A DNA stretch of 64,000 bases from Sandaracinobacteroides saxicola (lineage in GTDB: Bacteria; Pseudomonadota; Alphaproteobacteria; Sphingomonadales; Sphingomonadaceae). Position numbers and translations under genes: made by a program. Of the stretch, positions 42,859-51,090 are shown one piece after another. How positions within the stretch are numbered: the stretch's first letter is position 1; every line of letters begins with the position of its first letter. Below the pieces are notes generated by a model. It saw only the letters and a program-made list of their open reading frames with translations, had not been told where the DNA came from and did not search any database. Where the stretch lies: assembly GCF_014117445.1 (NCBI RefSeq), contig NZ_CP059851.1, positions 806,001 to 870,000 of the forward strand, in the 5' to 3' direction.

Positions 42859-43295
42859 GCTGCCTCCACGCCTGTCACCGCGACCGCTTTGACCTCGGCG
42901 CCCAATGTCTGCCGCGCCGCCTTTAGGATAATTGTTCGAAGCAGTGCGATGTCCAGTGCGCCGGTCCGTTCGGACAGCCCCAGCGGAGAACGCCAGACAA
43001 CCATGTTAATGGCGTGGAGAGTATGCGGTAGTAGCTTACGAGCCGGCTCCGCGTCAGCGGAAGCAAGCTGCACCTGCGCTTTCACGGTCATATATCCCAT
43101 GAATGCACCTTCGCCGGTCGTGACCGGGATTGTCAGCGGCTCCAGCGCGATCCAGGCCAGATCGACGGATTTGACGACAGGTGGGGCGCCCTGGGGTGAG
43201 CCGGTCGGCGCTGCCCAAGCAACAAGCATTGCTGAGCCGCCGCCGGCCAAAGTCCCAAGCATGATCGCTAGGCCAACAATTACCATGGGTTTCAT
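42855..43295 (-). CDS. FliL-like periplasmic protein
   Basis: A 146-aa protein with an N-terminal membrane anchor (VIVGLAIMLGTLAGGGSAML) and a FliL-like periplasmic domain: a first strand LEPLTIPVTTGEGAFMGYMT, then VKAQVQLASADAEPARKLLP, and a closing LLRTIILKAARQTLGAEVKA strand-helix unit. It lies directly downstream of motB, so a role at the stator is likely. A canonical FliL is encoded at 49661-50152 and a related small protein at 52154-52576. Confidence 0.55.
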   Translation of the reverse strand: MKPMVIVGLAIMLGTLAGGGSAMLVAWAAPTGSPQGAPPVVKSVDLAWIALEPLTIPVTTGEGAFMGYMTVKAQVQLASADAEPARKLLPHTLHAINMVVWRSPLGLSERTGALDIALLRTIILKAARQTLGAEVKAVAVTGVEAA

Positions 43296-43314
43296 CGCCG
43301 GTCTTTCTTCATAA

Positions 43315-44118
43315 CTAGGCGCTCGGCTTCATCACAGGCATGGCATCGTCCTCGTCCAGCACGATCACGGAAATACGCCGGTTTTCCGGGCGGGCGGGAT
43401 CGTCTGGAAATGCCAGCCGGGTGTTGGCGAAGGCGACCACCTCCGACACGCGCCCGGCTGCGACACCGGCGTCTGTAAGCAGACGGCGCGCGACGTTGGC
43501 GCGATCCATCGACAGGCGCCAGTTGGGGTCGGTAAGGCCGCCAACGCCGTCGCTGTGCCCTTCGATTGCGATCCGCGCCCCACGCGCACCCAGTCGCTCT
43601 CCAATGGCCTTAATCACCAGGAGGCCATAGGCATTGGGTTCGGCTGTTCCGAGCCGGAACAATGGACGGGCGCGAGTGTCCATCAGCTCGATGCGGGTGC
43701 CGCGTGGATCAGCAGCAATCCGCAGATTGTCGTCGATCCCCATGGTGATGGGTGATGCCCGAAGCGCCATGCGAAGGTCATTGGCAATCGAACGTACGTT
43801 GACGGCAGCGGCGGGTTCGCGCGGCGCGCGGCCCGGGCGAACTTCGGCTGCATTGCGAACAGCGCTCACTAAGTCACTGCCGGTGCCGGTGCCGGCGTCG
43901 GCTGCGGGTGGCATCGGCGAAAAATAGCGCGCGATACCCTTTAATCGGGCCTTGTCAGGCGAGGATAGCAGCCACAGCAGGAGGAAGAAGGCCATCATGG
44001 CAGTCACGAAATCGGCATAGGCCACCTTCCACGCACCGCCATGGTGGCTGCCGGCGATGATCTTGCGCCGTTTGATGATGATCGGTCGCGGTACCGGGAG
44101 CGTGGTGATCTCGGTCAT
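43315..44118 (-). CDS. motB: flagellar stator protein MotB
   Basis: A 267-aa stator subunit. A basic cytoplasmic N-terminus is followed by the single transmembrane helix with the essential proton-binding Asp (VAYADFVTAMMAFFLLLWLL). A plug/linker region and an OmpA-type peptidoglycan-binding domain (IAIEGHSDGVGGLTDPNWRL, and ENRRISVIVL) complete it. It starts 2 nt after motA, so the pair is coupled. Confidence 0.96.
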   Translation of the reverse strand: MTEITTLPVPRPIIIKRRKIIAGSHHGGAWKVAYADFVTAMMAFFLLLWLLSSPDKARLKGIARYFSPMPPAADAGTGTGSDLVSAVRNAAEVRPGRAPREPAAAVNVRSIANDLRMALRASPITMGIDDNLRIAADPRGTRIELMDTRARPLFRLGTAEPNAYGLLVIKAIGERLGARGARIAIEGHSDGVGGLTDPNWRLSMDRANVARRLLTDAGVAAGRVSEVVAFANTRLAFPDDPARPENRRISVIVLDEDDAMPVMKPSA

Positions 44119-44120
44119 AT

Positions 44121-45008
44121 TCAGGCCGCGCCCCGCGCGGTGACGAGCGACCGCTTCTCCTTGCAGGCTACCTCCAGCTCCGTGAAGCTCGGTGCGGCAT
44201 AGACCGGCACCTGACGTCGACCGATTTCAACACTCACTTCGGGAGCGACACTGTCAAACGCGAGCAGCAGAACCGTGCGCGCCACTGATAGCGGCTTAGC
44301 ATCATCATCAAGCACTTGGCCCAACCGCGAAGCCAGCGGACCGACAACGCAATAGGACAGCAGTACGCCCAGGAAGGTGCCGACCAGCGCCCCTCCGATC
44401 ATCGCACCCAGCACCTCAGTAGGCTGGTCGATCGAGCCCATCGTCTTGATGACTCCAAGCACGGCCGCGACGATACCAATCGCGGGCAGACCGTCAGCCA
44501 TTACCTGTAGGGCATGCTGCGGCTGGGCGTGATCATGATGCCGGCGCTCCAGATCCCGCTCGGTTGCGGTATCCAGATGCTGTCCTTCGATCTTTTCGAT
44601 GCCCGCCATGCGCACATAGTCGCAGACGAAATCCACCATATCCCTGTCGGCCAGGATGCGAGGAAATGCTTTGAACAAGCTGCTGGCGTTGGGATCCTCC
44701 ACATCCGCCTCCAAGGCGGCGGCGCCCCCGCTGCGCATCCGGGCAGCAATGACATAAAGAAACACCAGCAGTTCCCGATAGTCGCCGGGCTTCCATTGCG
44801 CACCTTTTAGCGCCTGCATGATACCTTTTCCGGCGCCTTTCAGGATCTTTGTCTTGTTTGCAATGACGAACGCGCCGATTGCCGCTCCCATGATGGTCGC
44901 CATCTCATAGGGCAGTGCATAGCTGATGATGGTGAAATTGCCGCCAGCGACGACAAATGTGCCGAAGACGGCTGCCAGCACGACGACAAGTCCCACTGCG
45001 GCAAGCAT
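44121..45008 (-). CDS. motA: flagellar stator protein MotA
   Basis: A 295-aa proton-channel subunit with four transmembrane helices (about residues 2-22, 32-52, 165-185, 200-225). Motifs are GTFVVAGGNFTIISYALPYE, the cytoplasmic torque loop ELLVFLYVIAARMRSGGAAA, and ADGLPAIGIVAAVLGVIKTM with GGALVGTFLGVLLSYCVVGP. The start at 45008 has a strong GGAAGGGA box; the frame is open 28 codons further without membrane sequence. It heads the leftward motA-motB-FliL-like-flgI-flgJ-flgN operon. Confidence 0.95.
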   Translation of the reverse strand: MLAAVGLVVVLAAVFGTFVVAGGNFTIISYALPYEMATIMGAAIGAFVIANKTKILKGAGKGIMQALKGAQWKPGDYRELLVFLYVIAARMRSGGAAALEADVEDPNASSLFKAFPRILADRDMVDFVCDYVRMAGIEKIEGQHLDTATERDLERRHHDHAQPQHALQVMADGLPAIGIVAAVLGVIKTMGSIDQPTEVLGAMIGGALVGTFLGVLLSYCVVGPLASRLGQVLDDDAKPLSVARTVLLLAFDSVAPEVSVEIGRRQVPVYAAPSFTELEVACKEKRSLVTARGAA

Positions 45009-45073
45009 GACTGTTATCCCTTCCGCATTTTTCCCAGAACCAACTGCCAGCGTCCGGCTATCACGGTTCAAGG

Positions 45074-45084
45074 GGTTATAGCCC
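45074..45084. promoter_or_regulatory. GGTTATAGCCC motif, motA / flaF divergent promoter
   Basis: Read leftward it is GGGCTATAACC, the same GCTATA(A/T) core as the other island promoters. A partial inverted partner GGCTAT lies at 45056-45061. It is 65 nt before motA and 28 nt before flaF. Confidence 0.4.
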
Positions 45085-45112
45085 TTCCCCATCGCCCATC
45101 AGGAGAATGATG

Positions 45113-45478
45113 ATGTCGATCAACGCCTATCGGAAGACGACGGTGGCCGCGGAAACGCCGCAGCAGATGGAACAGCGAGCGCTTTCCGAAGCGATCGTCA
45201 GGTTGCGCACAGCGCAGGATCAGGGGTTGAAAGGGCCGCCGCTGGTTGCGGCTCTCGAATTCAACCGGGAGCTGTGGCGCTTGCTGGCGAATGACTGTCT
45301 TGGCAAAGGTAATGGCTTGCCGGCTGCACTCCGGGCGGCCATCGTCAGCATCGCATTGTGGGTGCAGCGCCACAGCAGTGATGTTGCCGCAGGACGGGAA
45401 AGTGTCTCCGACCTAATCGACGTGAACCAGGAGATTGCCCGTGGTCTGGCTGCCCAGAGCACGTTGCGCGCGGCATAG
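45113..45478 (+). CDS. flaF: flagellar biosynthesis regulator FlaF
   Basis: A 121-aa protein of the alphaproteobacterial FlaF family, needed for flagellin secretion or translation control. Sequence pattern: MSINAYRKTTVAAETPQQME, then LVAALEFNRELWRLLANDCL and ALWVQRHSSDVAAGRESVSD. Of three consecutive ATG codons the third (45113) is best spaced from AGGAG. In most alphaproteobacteria flbT accompanies flaF; here it does not. It is convergent with the flagellin gene. Confidence 0.9.
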   Translation: MSINAYRKTTVAAETPQQMEQRALSEAIVRLRTAQDQGLKGPPLVAALEFNRELWRLLANDCLGKGNGLPAALRAAIVSIALWVQRHSSDVAAGRESVSDLIDVNQEIARGLAAQSTLRAA

Positions 45479-45523
45479 GGAGGGACCGCATCGGTGGGCG
45501 TGGCGGCGTGGCGGCCCAACGGA

Positions 45524-45554
45524 GCCTCCGGTGTGTTACACCCGTGGGCTTTTT
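45524..45554 (+). terminator. terminator downstream of flaF
   Basis: A GCC...GGTGT-GTT-ACACC...GGGC hairpin with internal mismatches is followed by TTTTT, 45 nt after the flaF stop codon. Confidence 0.55.
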
Positions 45555-45576
45555 CGCGCTGGGATCCGACACGAGA

Positions 45577-45611
45577 TAAAAACCGGGGTGTGCTACGTCG
45601 CACACCCCGGT
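45577..45611 (-). terminator. strong rho-independent terminator of the flagellin gene
   Basis: On the minus strand ACCGGGGTGTGC and GCACACCCCGGT form a perfect 12-bp stem with a 6-nt loop, followed by TTTTT. It lies 39 nt past the flagellin stop codon, as expected for a highly expressed single-gene transcript. Confidence 0.85.
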
Positions 45612-45650
45612 CCATTGCCTAGCCATCAAGACCCGGCCGTACGGATTGCT

Positions 45651-46532
45651 TTAGCGGAACAAGCCCATGATCGCCTGCGGTGCCTGATTAGCGATTGACA
45701 GCGCCTGGATGCCCAGTTGCTGCTTCACTTGCAGCGCCTGGAAGCGCGCCGATTCCTTGGCGAGGTCAGCATCAACAAGTTTGCTGACGCCGCTTTCGAC
45801 CGCATCGGTCAATCGGGTGGTAAAGCTGATCTGCGCATCAATGTCGCGCGAGGCGGAGCCAAGGGTGGACAGCGCCGTGTTGACGTTCGCCTTCGATGTG
45901 CGAAGGGTTTCCACCATGGTCCGGGCATCGGCCGCGGTCGCAACGCCGTCGGCGGTCGTCAGCGTGATCACGGCACCGGCGGTTGCGCCGAAGCCGAGAT
46001 CGACATTGGCAACAGTCAGGTTGTCGGACTGGAAGCCTGCGGTCCCCGGATCGCCGTCCAACGTCGTCCGCAACGCAGAAACAGTGTCAGTTCCCGGATT
46101 GGTCGAGCTCGCACCGCGCAGCAAGTTCGTGTTGTTGAACACCGAGCTGTTAACGACCGAGTTGATCTGGTCGCGCAGTGCAGCGAAATCACGATTGATC
46201 GCGGCACGGCTGGCAGTATCGATGCCCTCATCCGAAGCCTGCAGTGCCTTGGCTTCCATCTGGTTCAGGATGTCGGAAATCTGCTCGGCACCCGAGACGG
46301 CCACATCTACCACGCTCTTGGCGCGGCTCAGCGAGCCCGAAACTGACTGCATGCCGGCGACGTCGCCGCGCATGCTTTGTGCGATGGTGAAGGCAGCGCT
46401 ATCATCCTTGGTGCTCGCCACCTTGAAGCCGGTCGTGATGCGGTTTTGGTTGACGGCCATTTCACCAGCAGTGCGGTTCATCCCCTGTAGCGCGACAGCT
46501 GCACCGAAATTGTTATTGATTGTGAACGACAT
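45651..46532 (-). CDS. fliC: flagellin
   Basis: A 293-aa filament protein and the only flagellin in the window. The conserved N-terminal D0/D1 region is MSFTINNNFGAAVALQGMNR, then RITTGFKVASTKDDSAAFTI. The C-terminal D1/D0 region is LGSASRDIDAQISFTTRLTD and LQVKQQLGIQALSIANQAPQ. The variable middle is short (no large D2/D3), as in Caulobacter FljK-type flagellins. It is a monocistronic leftward gene between a sigma-28-type promoter and a strong terminator. Confidence 0.96.
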   Translation of the reverse strand: MSFTINNNFGAAVALQGMNRTAGEMAVNQNRITTGFKVASTKDDSAAFTIAQSMRGDVAGMQSVSGSLSRAKSVVDVAVSGAEQISDILNQMEAKALQASDEGIDTASRAAINRDFAALRDQINSVVNSSVFNNTNLLRGASSTNPGTDTVSALRTTLDGDPGTAGFQSDNLTVANVDLGFGATAGAVITLTTADGVATAADARTMVETLRTSKANVNTALSTLGSASRDIDAQISFTTRLTDAVESGVSKLVDADLAKESARFQALQVKQQLGIQALSIANQAPQAIMGLFR

Positions 46533-46620
46533 GCTTGCTCTCCTGAGCGTTACGCCACCGTCGGTGGCGGGCCTTGATTTCCCGGCCAGAGGCCCCGGAA
46601 CCGACCGGGGTCGAGCATAT

Positions 46621-46647
46621 TCACGGCAAGATCTGGAACATCTTTAG
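46621..46647 (-). promoter_or_regulatory. sigma-28-type promoter of the flagellin gene
   Basis: On the minus strand TAAAGATG, an 11-bp gap and GCCGTGAA match the FliA consensus TAAAGTTT-N11-GCCGATAA in spacing and most positions. It begins 4 bp after the flgH stop codon. The leader to the flagellin ATG is about 80 nt and ends in GGAGAG. Confidence 0.7.
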
Positions 46648-46651
46648 TGCA

Positions 46652-47473
46652 TCAAAATGGGCTGATGGCGTCGATCAGCTGCTGGCCCCATCGCGGCTGC
46701 TGGGCGTCTTGAATGAGTCCCTTGCCACCGTAGGAGATGCGCGCATCGGCGATCTGCGAGTGGCGCACACTGTTGTCGCGCGCGATGTCCTGCGGTCGGA
46801 CAATGCCCTCGATTACGAGATCGCGCAGTTCCTGGTTCACCCGGGTTTGCTGGCGCCCACGGACCTGGAAATTGCCGTTCGGCAGAACAGCGACGACGAC
46901 CGCCGCTATGGTCATAGCGATCGCCTCTGACCGGGCGACCTGACCTTGGCCGCTGTTCCCCGACGCCGTTTGCGCTTGCACAAGTTTCGCCGGATCTCGA
47001 CCACCCAGAAGCTGGCGCAACGCGCCTTCAAGGCCGAACAGATTCGATACTCCCCCTGATTCTGACCCATCCCGCTGGCGTTGCGTACCCTGACGCAGCT
47101 GCGCGCTGTCACTTATGTCCACTCGCACCGTCAGGATGTCACCTTCACGGAAAGCGCGCTGATCGCGGAACAAAGATCCCTGGGCTGGATGGAATAGGGA
47201 TCCGTTCACGCCCGGTACCAGTAGCGGCGCGGCAGACGTGCCTCTTGGCACCTGAATGACTGCAGGACGCTCCGCTGTGCGTCCAGAGGCAGCCGGTTCG
47301 GCCAAGCTGGACTGCCAAGGCGGGGCCACGGGTGGCGGTGCAGCAGTAAAGGTCGGCCCACGGCCGATGGATTGAACCCGCTCGACCGTGCCGCAGCTGG
47401 CAAGCGCAAGGCCAAACAGAGGACCGGTGGCGGCTACAAACCGCCGGCTAAGGACGTTGCTTTTCCAATACAT
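46652..47473 (-). CDS. flgH: flagellar L-ring lipoprotein FlgH
   Basis: A 273-aa outer-membrane ring protein. It starts MYWKSNVLSRRFVAATG with a signal peptide ending at a lipobox (LALASC). The FlgH core is GSLFRDQRAFREGDILTVRV, then ARSEAIAMTIAAVVVAVLPN and VEGIVRPQDIARDNSVRHSQ-like terminal motifs ending in GGKGLIQDAQQPRWG. A GGAGAG ribosome binding site supports the start. It is the last gene of the leftward flgF-flgG-flgA-flgH operon. Confidence 0.94.
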   Translation of the reverse strand: MYWKSNVLSRRFVAATGPLFGLALASCGTVERVQSIGRGPTFTAAPPPVAPPWQSSLAEPAASGRTAERPAVIQVPRGTSAAPLLVPGVNGSLFHPAQGSLFRDQRAFREGDILTVRVDISDSAQLRQGTQRQRDGSESGGVSNLFGLEGALRQLLGGRDPAKLVQAQTASGNSGQGQVARSEAIAMTIAAVVVAVLPNGNFQVRGRQQTRVNQELRDLVIEGIVRPQDIARDNSVRHSQIADARISYGGKGLIQDAQQPRWGQQLIDAISPF

Positions 47474-47498
47474 TTCATCTCTCCTGGTGCGGAGTCGG

Positions 47499-47969
47499 CT
47501 AACGCGAAGCCTGTGGTGTCTGCCGTGCCGCGCCGATGATGACACGGCCGGCAGCATCAGCGATGCCCTCGACCGTCCGCCCATTGACGGACGCGCGGAC
47601 CATGCCCCCAACCACCGCGCTGGTGAGAGCCCGGCCAGGCGTGACAATCTCGAAATGCGGTCCGGCTACCACAACCGGCACCGGCGAACCCCGTCGGACG
47701 ACATGGTCAGGGGCCAGGTCATAGGCGAACAACGGCCGCCCCGCGGGGACGGCACGGGCCACCTTTCGCCCGATAGCCTCGGCTGCGGAAAGTCCGCGAT
47801 TGGACGGGGATGCGGTAATATGAGCAGGCGTGACAGTGGTGCCGGCGGCGATGGGTACGGCGGTGATGGTTCCGAGCATTTCAGCATGTGCGGACGACAT
47901 GAGAAGGACGGATGCAGCCATGAGCATGACGATGCGGAAGTCGGCGGCCGCAGTGATGCCAACCTGCAT
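47499..47969 (-). CDS. flgA: P-ring assembly chaperone FlgA
   Basis: A 156-aa periplasmic chaperone for FlgI. The signal peptide (VMLMAASVLLMSSAHA) is followed by an SAF/FlgA domain: VTPAHITASPSNRGLSAAEA, IGRKVARAVPAGRPLFAYDL and a final VVGGMVRASVNGRTVEGIAD. It is shorter than many FlgA proteins, keeping mainly the C-terminal domain. The start overlaps the flgG stop codon by one base. Confidence 0.88.
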   Translation of the reverse strand: MQVGITAAADFRIVMLMAASVLLMSSAHAEMLGTITAVPIAAGTTVTPAHITASPSNRGLSAAEAIGRKVARAVPAGRPLFAYDLAPDHVVRRGSPVPVVVAGPHFEIVTPGRALTSAVVGGMVRASVNGRTVEGIADAAGRVIIGAARQTPQASR

Positions 47970-48754
47970 CAGCGGACCATCGCCGACGTTTGCAGCATCT
48001 CATCAGCGGCTTTAACAACGCGGCTGTTCAAATCATAGGCGCGCTGGCCCTTGATAAGTTCCGTCATCTCCGCAACTGCCGAAACATTGGAGCTTTCGAG
48101 GAAGCCCTGTGACAACAGACCGAAACCCTCTTCTCCCGGCGTACCGTTGATTGCATCACCCGATGCCGCGGATTGCCGCAGCATATTTCCGCCAATCGCC
48201 TCAAGCCCGGCATCATTCACAAAGGTCGAAAGCTCCAACTGCCCGAGGGTCTGCGGCTCCGTCTCACCCGGCATCTTTACTTGCACTTGCCCAGTGCGGC
48301 CGATCATCACATCGGTCGCCTGCGGCGGCACTGTGATGCTTGGCAGAACGCGATAGCCTTCGGAGGTAACCAACTCCCCGCTTTCGGAGACCTGGAACGA
48401 GCCATCGCGGGTATAAGCCTCTTCCCCACCTGGAAGCTGGATGCGGAAATAACCTCGCCCCTCGATCGCAAGGTCATAGCGATTGCTGGTCTGGGCAAGA
48501 CTGCCCTGTTCATTAACGCGGTAGACGCCTGCTGCACGTACGCCGCTGCCAATGTGGATGCCTGTTGGAGCCCTCGTGTCCTCGGCGCTGGTGCCCGCGC
48601 CGACGCGCGCTTGAGCAGAATAGAGCAGATCAGCGAACTCGGCGCGCTGGCGCTTAAAGCCGGTCGTCGTCATGTTCGCGATATTGTTCGCGATCACATC
48701 TACATTCAGTTGCTGTGCCATCATCCCAGTGGCCGCGGTCGACAATGCGCGCAT
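47969..48754 (-). CDS. flgG: flagellar distal rod protein FlgG
   Basis: A 261-aa rod protein. The N-terminus MRALSTAATGMMAQQLNVDV and IANNIANMTTTGFKRQRAEF is diagnostic for FlgG. The domain D1 motif is YDLAIEGRGYFRIQLPGGEE, and the C-terminus LESSNVSAVAEMTELIKGQR. The usual GSS insertion that straightens the rod cannot be judged by eye. It lies between flgF and flgA. Confidence 0.96.
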   Translation of the reverse strand: MRALSTAATGMMAQQLNVDVIANNIANMTTTGFKRQRAEFADLLYSAQARVGAGTSAEDTRAPTGIHIGSGVRAAGVYRVNEQGSLAQTSNRYDLAIEGRGYFRIQLPGGEEAYTRDGSFQVSESGELVTSEGYRVLPSITVPPQATDVMIGRTGQVQVKMPGETEPQTLGQLELSTFVNDAGLEAIGGNMLRQSAASGDAINGTPGEEGFGLLSQGFLESSNVSAVAEMTELIKGQRAYDLNSRVVKAADEMLQTSAMVR

Positions 48755-48783
48755 GGCTTCAAAATTCCTTCCCTTTGCTTCGA

Positions 48784-49524
48784 TCAGAATTGCGACCGCC
48801 CGAGCCGCTCGATCATCCGGCGCTGCAGGTCGCCGATGCCATCGCTCATCCGCTGTGATGACTGATAGGCGCGCTGCGCCTCTATAAGCGCCGTTGATTC
48901 CACGACCGCCGACACATTGGACCCCTCCAGACCGCCCACAGCCAGCCGCACGGAATTGGGCGGCAATGCGACTGCATCCCCGATGGTCATCACGGTGTTG
49001 CCACGTGGATCGATTGTCCGCACCGAGCCCGTCCACACACCGACGCGACCGACCTGTTCGGTGCCCGCCATCACCGTACCGTCCGGCAATATCGCCACCC
49101 GCGCAGTTGCTTCCGGTGGTACTTGGATCGGCCGTCCATCCGCGTCGGCCAGGCGGCCGCCGATAGTCTCCAGAAAATAGTCGTCGCTGATTCGAATGGC
49201 GCCTGCGCGGGTATGACCAAGCATGCCATCTGCCGAGACGACACCAAAATAGCCCTGGCCGACTATAGCAATATCGAGCGGATTGCCGGTCTGCTGGAAG
49301 GGCCCATCGCGCATGTCGGGCGCAACCCCATGGTCCAGCACTTGGAAGACGGGACGATGGCTGGGATCGGTGGCGTTGTCCATTGCGCGGATCGCCGTCG
49401 CGAACATGGTTTGCTCGCGCTTGAAGCCGGTGGTGTTGAGGTTGGCAATGTTGTTAGCGATGACATCGACACGCCGCCGCAGCGCCATCTCATTGCCCAG
49501 CAGAACAACCGAACCGATATCCAC
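48784..49524 (-). CDS. flgF: flagellar proximal rod protein FlgF
   Basis: A 246-aa rod protein. The N-terminal motif is VDVIANNIANLNTTGFKREQ, with GNPLDIAIVGQGYFGVVSAD and the C-terminal EGSNVSAVVESTALIEAQRA. Compared with FlgG, its first residues (MDIGSVVLLGNEMALRRR) match FlgF. It is the first gene of the leftward flgF-flgG-flgA-flgH operon, with a GGCTATAACG motif 29 nt upstream. Confidence 0.93.
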   Translation of the reverse strand: MDIGSVVLLGNEMALRRRVDVIANNIANLNTTGFKREQTMFATAIRAMDNATDPSHRPVFQVLDHGVAPDMRDGPFQQTGNPLDIAIVGQGYFGVVSADGMLGHTRAGAIRISDDYFLETIGGRLADADGRPIQVPPEATARVAILPDGTVMAGTEQVGRVGVWTGSVRTIDPRGNTVMTIGDAVALPPNSVRLAVGGLEGSNVSAVVESTALIEAQRAYQSSQRMSDGIGDLQRRMIERLGRSQF

Positions 49525-49553
49525 GACGACAAGCTCCCGTTAGATAGATGCAA

Positions 49554-49563
49554 CGTTATAGCC
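49554..49563. promoter_or_regulatory. CGTTATAGCC motif, flgF / fliL divergent promoter
   Basis: Read leftward it is GGCTATAACG, 29 nt before flgF. It shares the GCTATA core with four other divergent island promoters and is nearly identical to the copy at 52579. Confidence 0.4.
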
Positions 49564-49660
49564 TGCGTCGCAGCACGCCCCGGTTCGAATTTCCGCCGAC
49601 GGCTGAAACGCCTCTGCGCTATTACTGCTCGTGATCGTAGTAGGTAGCAGGAAAAAGTTA

Positions 49661-50152
49661 ATGGCGAGGATAACAACGCTAGGGGACCAGGCTGATGACA
49701 CCGTGGCTTCGGTAACCCCGAAGCCGAAGCCCAAAGCTCTACTGCTAATCGGTGCTGCCGTGTTGCTGACTAGTGCATTGGGAACCGGCGGTTTTGTGAC
49801 GTGGCAGTCGATGTCGGGTAAAGCGGCCGAAGCCGACGAACTGCCGCCGCCTGTCTACGTCGAAGTGCCGCCGATGGTCGTCAACTTGGACAATGGCGGT
49901 GGTCCAGCCCGCTTCTTGAAGGCGCGTGTTATGATCGCCGCACGCGACGAGGCGGCCGCCGAACAGCTGCGGGCAAGACTGCCTGAGATCAACGACAGCT
50001 TCATTGCCTTCTTCCGCGACGTTCGCCCTGTCGATATGGTTGGAGCTCAAGGCCCGTTCCGCATCAAAGAAGAACTGCTGCTGCGCGCCACCGCGGTCGC
50101 GCGGCCACACAAGGTGGACGATGTACTTATCCAGGAACTGGTACAACAATGA
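49661..50152 (+). CDS. fliL: flagellar basal-body protein FliL
   Basis: A 163-aa inner-membrane protein around the stator. A cytoplasmic N-terminus is followed by one transmembrane helix (about residues 31-53, ALLLIGAAVLLTSALGTGGF). The FliL periplasmic domain is VYVEVPPMVVNLDNGGGPAR, FLKARVMIAARDEAAAEQL and a final RIKEELLLRATAVARPHKVD. The ATG at 49661 is preceded by AGGAAA. It overlaps fliM by 4 bp. Confidence 0.9.
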   Translation: MARITTLGDQADDTVASVTPKPKPKALLLIGAAVLLTSALGTGGFVTWQSMSGKAAEADELPPPVYVEVPPMVVNLDNGGGPARFLKARVMIAARDEAAAEQLRARLPEINDSFIAFFRDVRPVDMVGAQGPFRIKEELLLRATAVARPHKVDDVLIQELVQQ

Positions 50153-51090
50153 CGTCGCATCATGGTAACCACGCCGGGCCAATGGATTCCCCACAAGGGA
50201 CGGCAGGAATTTCAGCTTTGCTCAACCCGCCTCCGCCAAGTCCGCGTCGGCTGCCGATGATGGCAGGATTGCTCGAAAAACTTGCGCGAACAACCTCGAC
50301 CGCTTTTCGCAATGCCATTGGCGACAGCGCTGAATTGCGACTGACGCGGTTTGCAACCTGCCGGTTCGAGGAGGTTCGCGACCAGCCCTGTCCGCCGTGC
50401 GTGTTCGCGATCGGCCATGTCACCCCTTGGGAGACACGCATCCTGATCCGAATGGAAGCGACTATCGTCAAGTCAGCTGTCCATGCCATGATGGGTGGGG
50501 CGCGTAAAACCGCTCCGTCATCTGAGAGCGCTTCCCTTTCCGCCATTGAACGCGGGTTCGGCCAGTATCTGGCAGCTATCATTCTGGAGCAGCTGGAGCG
50601 CATGTTCGACGGCCTTGCGGCACTACGCTGCATGTTCGAACGGATTGAGCACGATGTCCATCTGGCAGCCGTCATCCCAACAGGCACAGGCGTGCTGATC
50701 GCCGATTTTGCGCTCGAACTGCTGGGCAGTCAGGGTACAATGACCATCATTCTGCCGCTGGCGCCCCTGGAGCCGTTGCGACCGATCCTATCGCAACCTT
50801 TTGTTGAAGGGCAACTAAACGCCGACGACGATTGGCGGGTCGGACTTCAAGTTGCCCTGGACAATATCGAGCTGCCCCTAGAAGTCGAGATCGCGACAAT
50901 CACGTTGCCGCTGGTCACGATTGAGCGGTTGAAGAAGGGCGACACGCTTACTCTCCCCGGGTGTCGCGGCCAGCGGGCTAGTTTGAAATCGGCAGGCCAG
51001 ACAGTTGCAGATGGAAGGCTATTTTCAAGCCGAGGTATCTACACCCTGCTCCTCGACCCGAGTATCCATCCGTCTTGCAGGAGTTACTGA
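50149..51090 (+). CDS. fliM: flagellar motor switch protein FliM
   Basis: A 313-aa C-ring protein. The middle CheC-like domain starts near residue 45 (ARTTSTAFRNAIGDSAELRL) and includes AIERGFGQYLAAIILEQLER. The C-terminal SpoA domain is VGLQVALDNIELPLEVEIAT, then LVTIERLKKGDTLTLPGCRG. The N-terminal CheY-binding peptide LSQDEIDALL is not recognisable; only GISALLNPP sits in that place. No chemotaxis genes are nearby, so switching may be absent or use another input. Confidence 0.88.
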   Translation: MTSHHGNHAGPMDSPQGTAGISALLNPPPPSPRRLPMMAGLLEKLARTTSTAFRNAIGDSAELRLTRFATCRFEEVRDQPCPPCVFAIGHVTPWETRILIRMEATIVKSAVHAMMGGARKTAPSSESASLSAIERGFGQYLAAIILEQLERMFDGLAALRCMFERIEHDVHLAAVIPTGTGVLIADFALELLGSQGTMTIILPLAPLEPLRPILSQPFVEGQLNADDDWRVGLQVALDNIELPLEVEIATITLPLVTIERLKKGDTLTLPGCRGQRASLKSAGQTVADGRLFSSRGIYTLLLDPSIHPSCRSY

